From Lentisphaeria bacterium (GTDB taxonomy: Bacteria > Verrucomicrobiota > Lentisphaeria > Oligosphaerales > Oligosphaeraceae), in the NCBI GenBank assembly GCA_016287975.1, contig JAEEXV010000265.1, forward strand, positions 1 through 7,385: 7,385 nucleotides of DNA, written 5' to 3'. The translations under genes and the position numbers were made by a program. Below the pieces are notes generated by a model. That model searched no databases. It was not told the origin of the DNA and saw nothing but the letters and a program-made list of their open reading frames with translations. This document shows, one piece after another, positions 6,183 through 7,385 of the stretch. Positions within the stretch are counted from its first letter, which is position 1. Each line of letters opens with the position of its first letter.

Positions 6183-6608
6183 TTATGGTTCGATTTCAAT
6201 CGGTTCGCTGTCAAACGCCTCGCGGCTTGGACGCAGCCGCCAGCTGGTCATCAGCTCCGGCCTGCCTTCCGCCACGCGAAGGATTATGTACGAGTAGAAC
6301 GGCAGAGCGTGTTCCCTGTCGTAGTCTGACGGTCTGGACGGATGGTCCGGATGCGAATGGTAGAAGCCGATGATTTCCAGCCTCAGTCTGCGCGCCTCCA
6401 GTTCCGCCTGCATCATGTCCTCCGCCGTAATCAGGAAACGGTGGTACTGCTCGCCGCCTTCACGCGCATTCTCTATCGGACGCAACGCCTTCACGATATG
6501 GATATCGTCCTCTTCGCTACCGAACATGATGCCGCAGCATTCGTTCGGATACGCCTTCGCTCCAGCCGCCCGGATTTCCGCATCGAGTTGTCTAGTCAGT
6601 CTAATCAT
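6183..6608 (-). CDS. mec: Mec-type JAMM metalloprotease
   Basis: This 141-residue protein (from the ATG at 6608) is a single JAB1/MPN/JAMM domain, the zinc peptidase fold of mycobacterial Mec, which cuts cysteine from CysO-cysteine. The complete metal-site motif is present: Glu23 in PNECCG, then His84-Ser-His86-Pro, Ser94 and Asp97 in the pattern HxHx7SxxD. The protein is essentially only this domain, as expected for the Mec/QbsD class. GGGAGG (6616-6621) lies 7 bases before the ATG at 6608 but only 4 before an in-frame GTG at 6611, so ATG is preferred; it overlaps the CysM stop by one base (TGATG). The adjacent CysO carries an extra Cys after Gly-Gly, so this enzyme may have two jobs: maturing the carrier and releasing newly made cysteine. 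The second is known for Mec, the first is inferred. Confidence 0.92.
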   Translation of the reverse strand: MIRLTRQLDAEIRAAGAKAYPNECCGIMFGSEEDDIHIVKALRPIENAREGGEQYHRFLITAEDMMQAELEARRLRLEIIGFYHSHPDHPSRPSDYDREHALPFYSYIILRVAEGRPELMTSWRLRPSREAFDSEPIEIEP

Positions 6609-7385
6609 CACTGCGCCTCCCAGAAATCAGAGGAAAGATAGCGGTTTCCGTTGTCACAAAGAATTGTCACCACGACCGAGCCGGACGGCAGCGTCTTCGC
6701 CAGTTTCAACGCCGCCGCGACATTCGCGCCCGAGCTGATCCCCGCCAGAATCGCCTCCTCGCGGACAAGCCTGCGCGTCATCGCCAGCGCCTCCTCCGTC
6801 GAAACCTCCAGTTTGACATCCGCGATCGAATCATCGAAGAACCCCGGATGGATGGTCGAGGCCATGTGCTTCATCCCCTCCAGGCCATGGAAGGGCGAAT
6901 CAGGCTGCATCAGGACCGACTTCACCTGCGGGTTCAGATGTTTCAGCCCACGGCTCGTCCCCATGAAGGTCCCCGACGTGCCCGTACCCGCCACGAAATG
7001 CGTCACGCGATGCCCCGTCTGCTCCCATATCTCCACCGCAGTCCCGTTGAAATGCGCCTTCCAGTTCGCGTCGTTGTTGTACTGGTCGGGATAGAAATAC
7101 CGCTCGGGGTGTTCCGCGACCAGCCGACGGCACTCGTTGTACGCTCCGTCCGAACTCTCCAGCGGATCCGTCTCAATGATCTCGGCACCGTAGAGCCGCA
7201 TCAGCTTCTTGCGCTCCTCCGTCGCGTTTGCGGGAAGGCACAAAGTAACTTTGTATCCAAGTGCCGCCCCCAGGGCCGCATATGCGATTCCCGTGTTTCC
7301 GCTCGTCGCGTCGATGATGGTCTTGTCGTGCGTCAACGCGCCTCGCTCTATCCCGTCCAGGATCATCGCCTTCGCAGCACGGTCC
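6608..7385 (-). CDS. cysM: CysM-like cysteine synthase (5' end outside window)
   Basis: The frame stays open to the window edge, so the N-terminus is missing; the visible 258 or so residues begin with DRAAKAM, directly after the Ser-x-Lys where the PLP lysine should be. Counting from the internal Met at 7366, the substrate loop TSGNTG is at 21-26, the PLP-phosphate loop GTGTSGT at 127-133, and ISSGANVAAAL (210-220) and LCDNGNRYLS (236-245) follow. This is a fold-type II PLP enzyme of the CysK/CysM family, which replaces the leaving group of an activated serine with a sulfur nucleophile. Placement beside mec, cysO and moeZ indicates a CysM that takes sulfur from CysO-thiocarboxylate. In my by-eye alignment, the position of mycobacterial Arg220, which binds the O-phosphoserine phosphate, is Lys166 (GMKHM). 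With a serine acetyltransferase in the same operon, O-acetylserine remains an equally good acceptor. The C-terminal tail is shorter than in mycobacterial CysM. Cystathionine beta-synthase is less likely. Confidence 0.92.
   Translation of the reverse strand, partial: DRAAKAMILDGIERGALTHDKTIIDATSGNTGIAYAALGAALGYKVTLCLPANATEERKKLMRLYGAEIIETDPLESSDGAYNECRRLVAEHPERYFYPDQYNNDANWKAHFNGTAVEIWEQTGHRVTHFVAGTGTSGTFMGTSRGLKHLNPQVKSVLMQPDSPFHGLEGMKHMASTIHPGFFDDSIADVKLEVSTEEALAMTRRLVREEAILAGISSGANVAAALKLAKTLPSGSVVVTILCDNGNRYLSSDFWEAQ
6616..6621 (-). promoter_or_regulatory. Ribosome binding site of mec
   Basis: GGGAGG on the minus strand lies within the last codons of cysM. Its 7-base distance to the ATG at 6608 versus 4 bases to the GTG at 6611 decides the start in favour of ATG. 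Confidence 0.7.

Noticed and set aside
6609..6611. GTG at 6611 as mec start
   Set aside because: The GGGAGG site is 4 bases away, too close, and is better spaced for the ATG that follows immediately.

Overview
The window is a compact bacterial sulfur amino-acid island with fairly high G+C content. Shine-Dalgarno sites are mostly strong and intergenic space is almost absent: the longest gap is 50 bases, and no stretch over 300 bases lacks a gene. Taxonomy cannot be fixed from these bases. The gene styles would fit a Gram-negative such as a PVC-group or Bacteroidota-like bacterium, but that is only a weak inference. I saw no tRNA, rRNA, CRISPR array or mobile element.

The left part (2..1281, + strand) holds the end of a trans-sulfuration-type PLP enzyme, followed with an ATGA overlap by a MalY/PatB-type cystathionine beta-lyase. 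These enzymes handle cystathionine, homocysteine and cysteine C-S chemistry. This pair runs head-on into the second gene set, and the two terminal genes overlap tail-to-tail by 13 bases.

The rest (1269..7385, - strand, reading right to left) looks like one transcription unit of seven genes. They are a CysM-like cysteine synthase (cut by the window edge), a JAMM metalloprotease of the Mec type, a CysO-type ubiquitin-fold sulfur carrier, a MoeZ-type E1-like adenylyltransferase with a C-terminal rhodanese domain, a Family 2A encapsulin shell protein (SrpI type), a SufS-type cysteine desulfurase with an N-terminal extension of about 100 residues typical of encapsulin cargo, and a long-form serine O-acetyltransferase. 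Adjacent genes overlap by 1 to 20 bases or are separated by 3 to 15 bases, except for the 50-base gap before the encapsulin gene.

Taken together, the locus joins two systems usually described separately. One is the protein-thiocarboxylate route to cysteine known from Mycobacterium (MoeZ, CysO, CysM, Mec). The other is the sulfur-handling encapsulin nanocompartment loaded with cysteine desulfurase. A plausible flow is that the encapsulated desulfurase makes persulfide or stored sulfur, MoeZ passes sulfur to the CysO tail, CysM joins CysO-thiocarboxylate to an activated serine, and Mec releases cysteine; the acetyltransferase could supply O-acetylserine. The CysO homologue is encoded with a Cys after its Gly-Gly tail, so it appears to need trimming, probably by the adjacent JAMM protease, before it can be activated. 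The pathway link is an inference from gene content and order.
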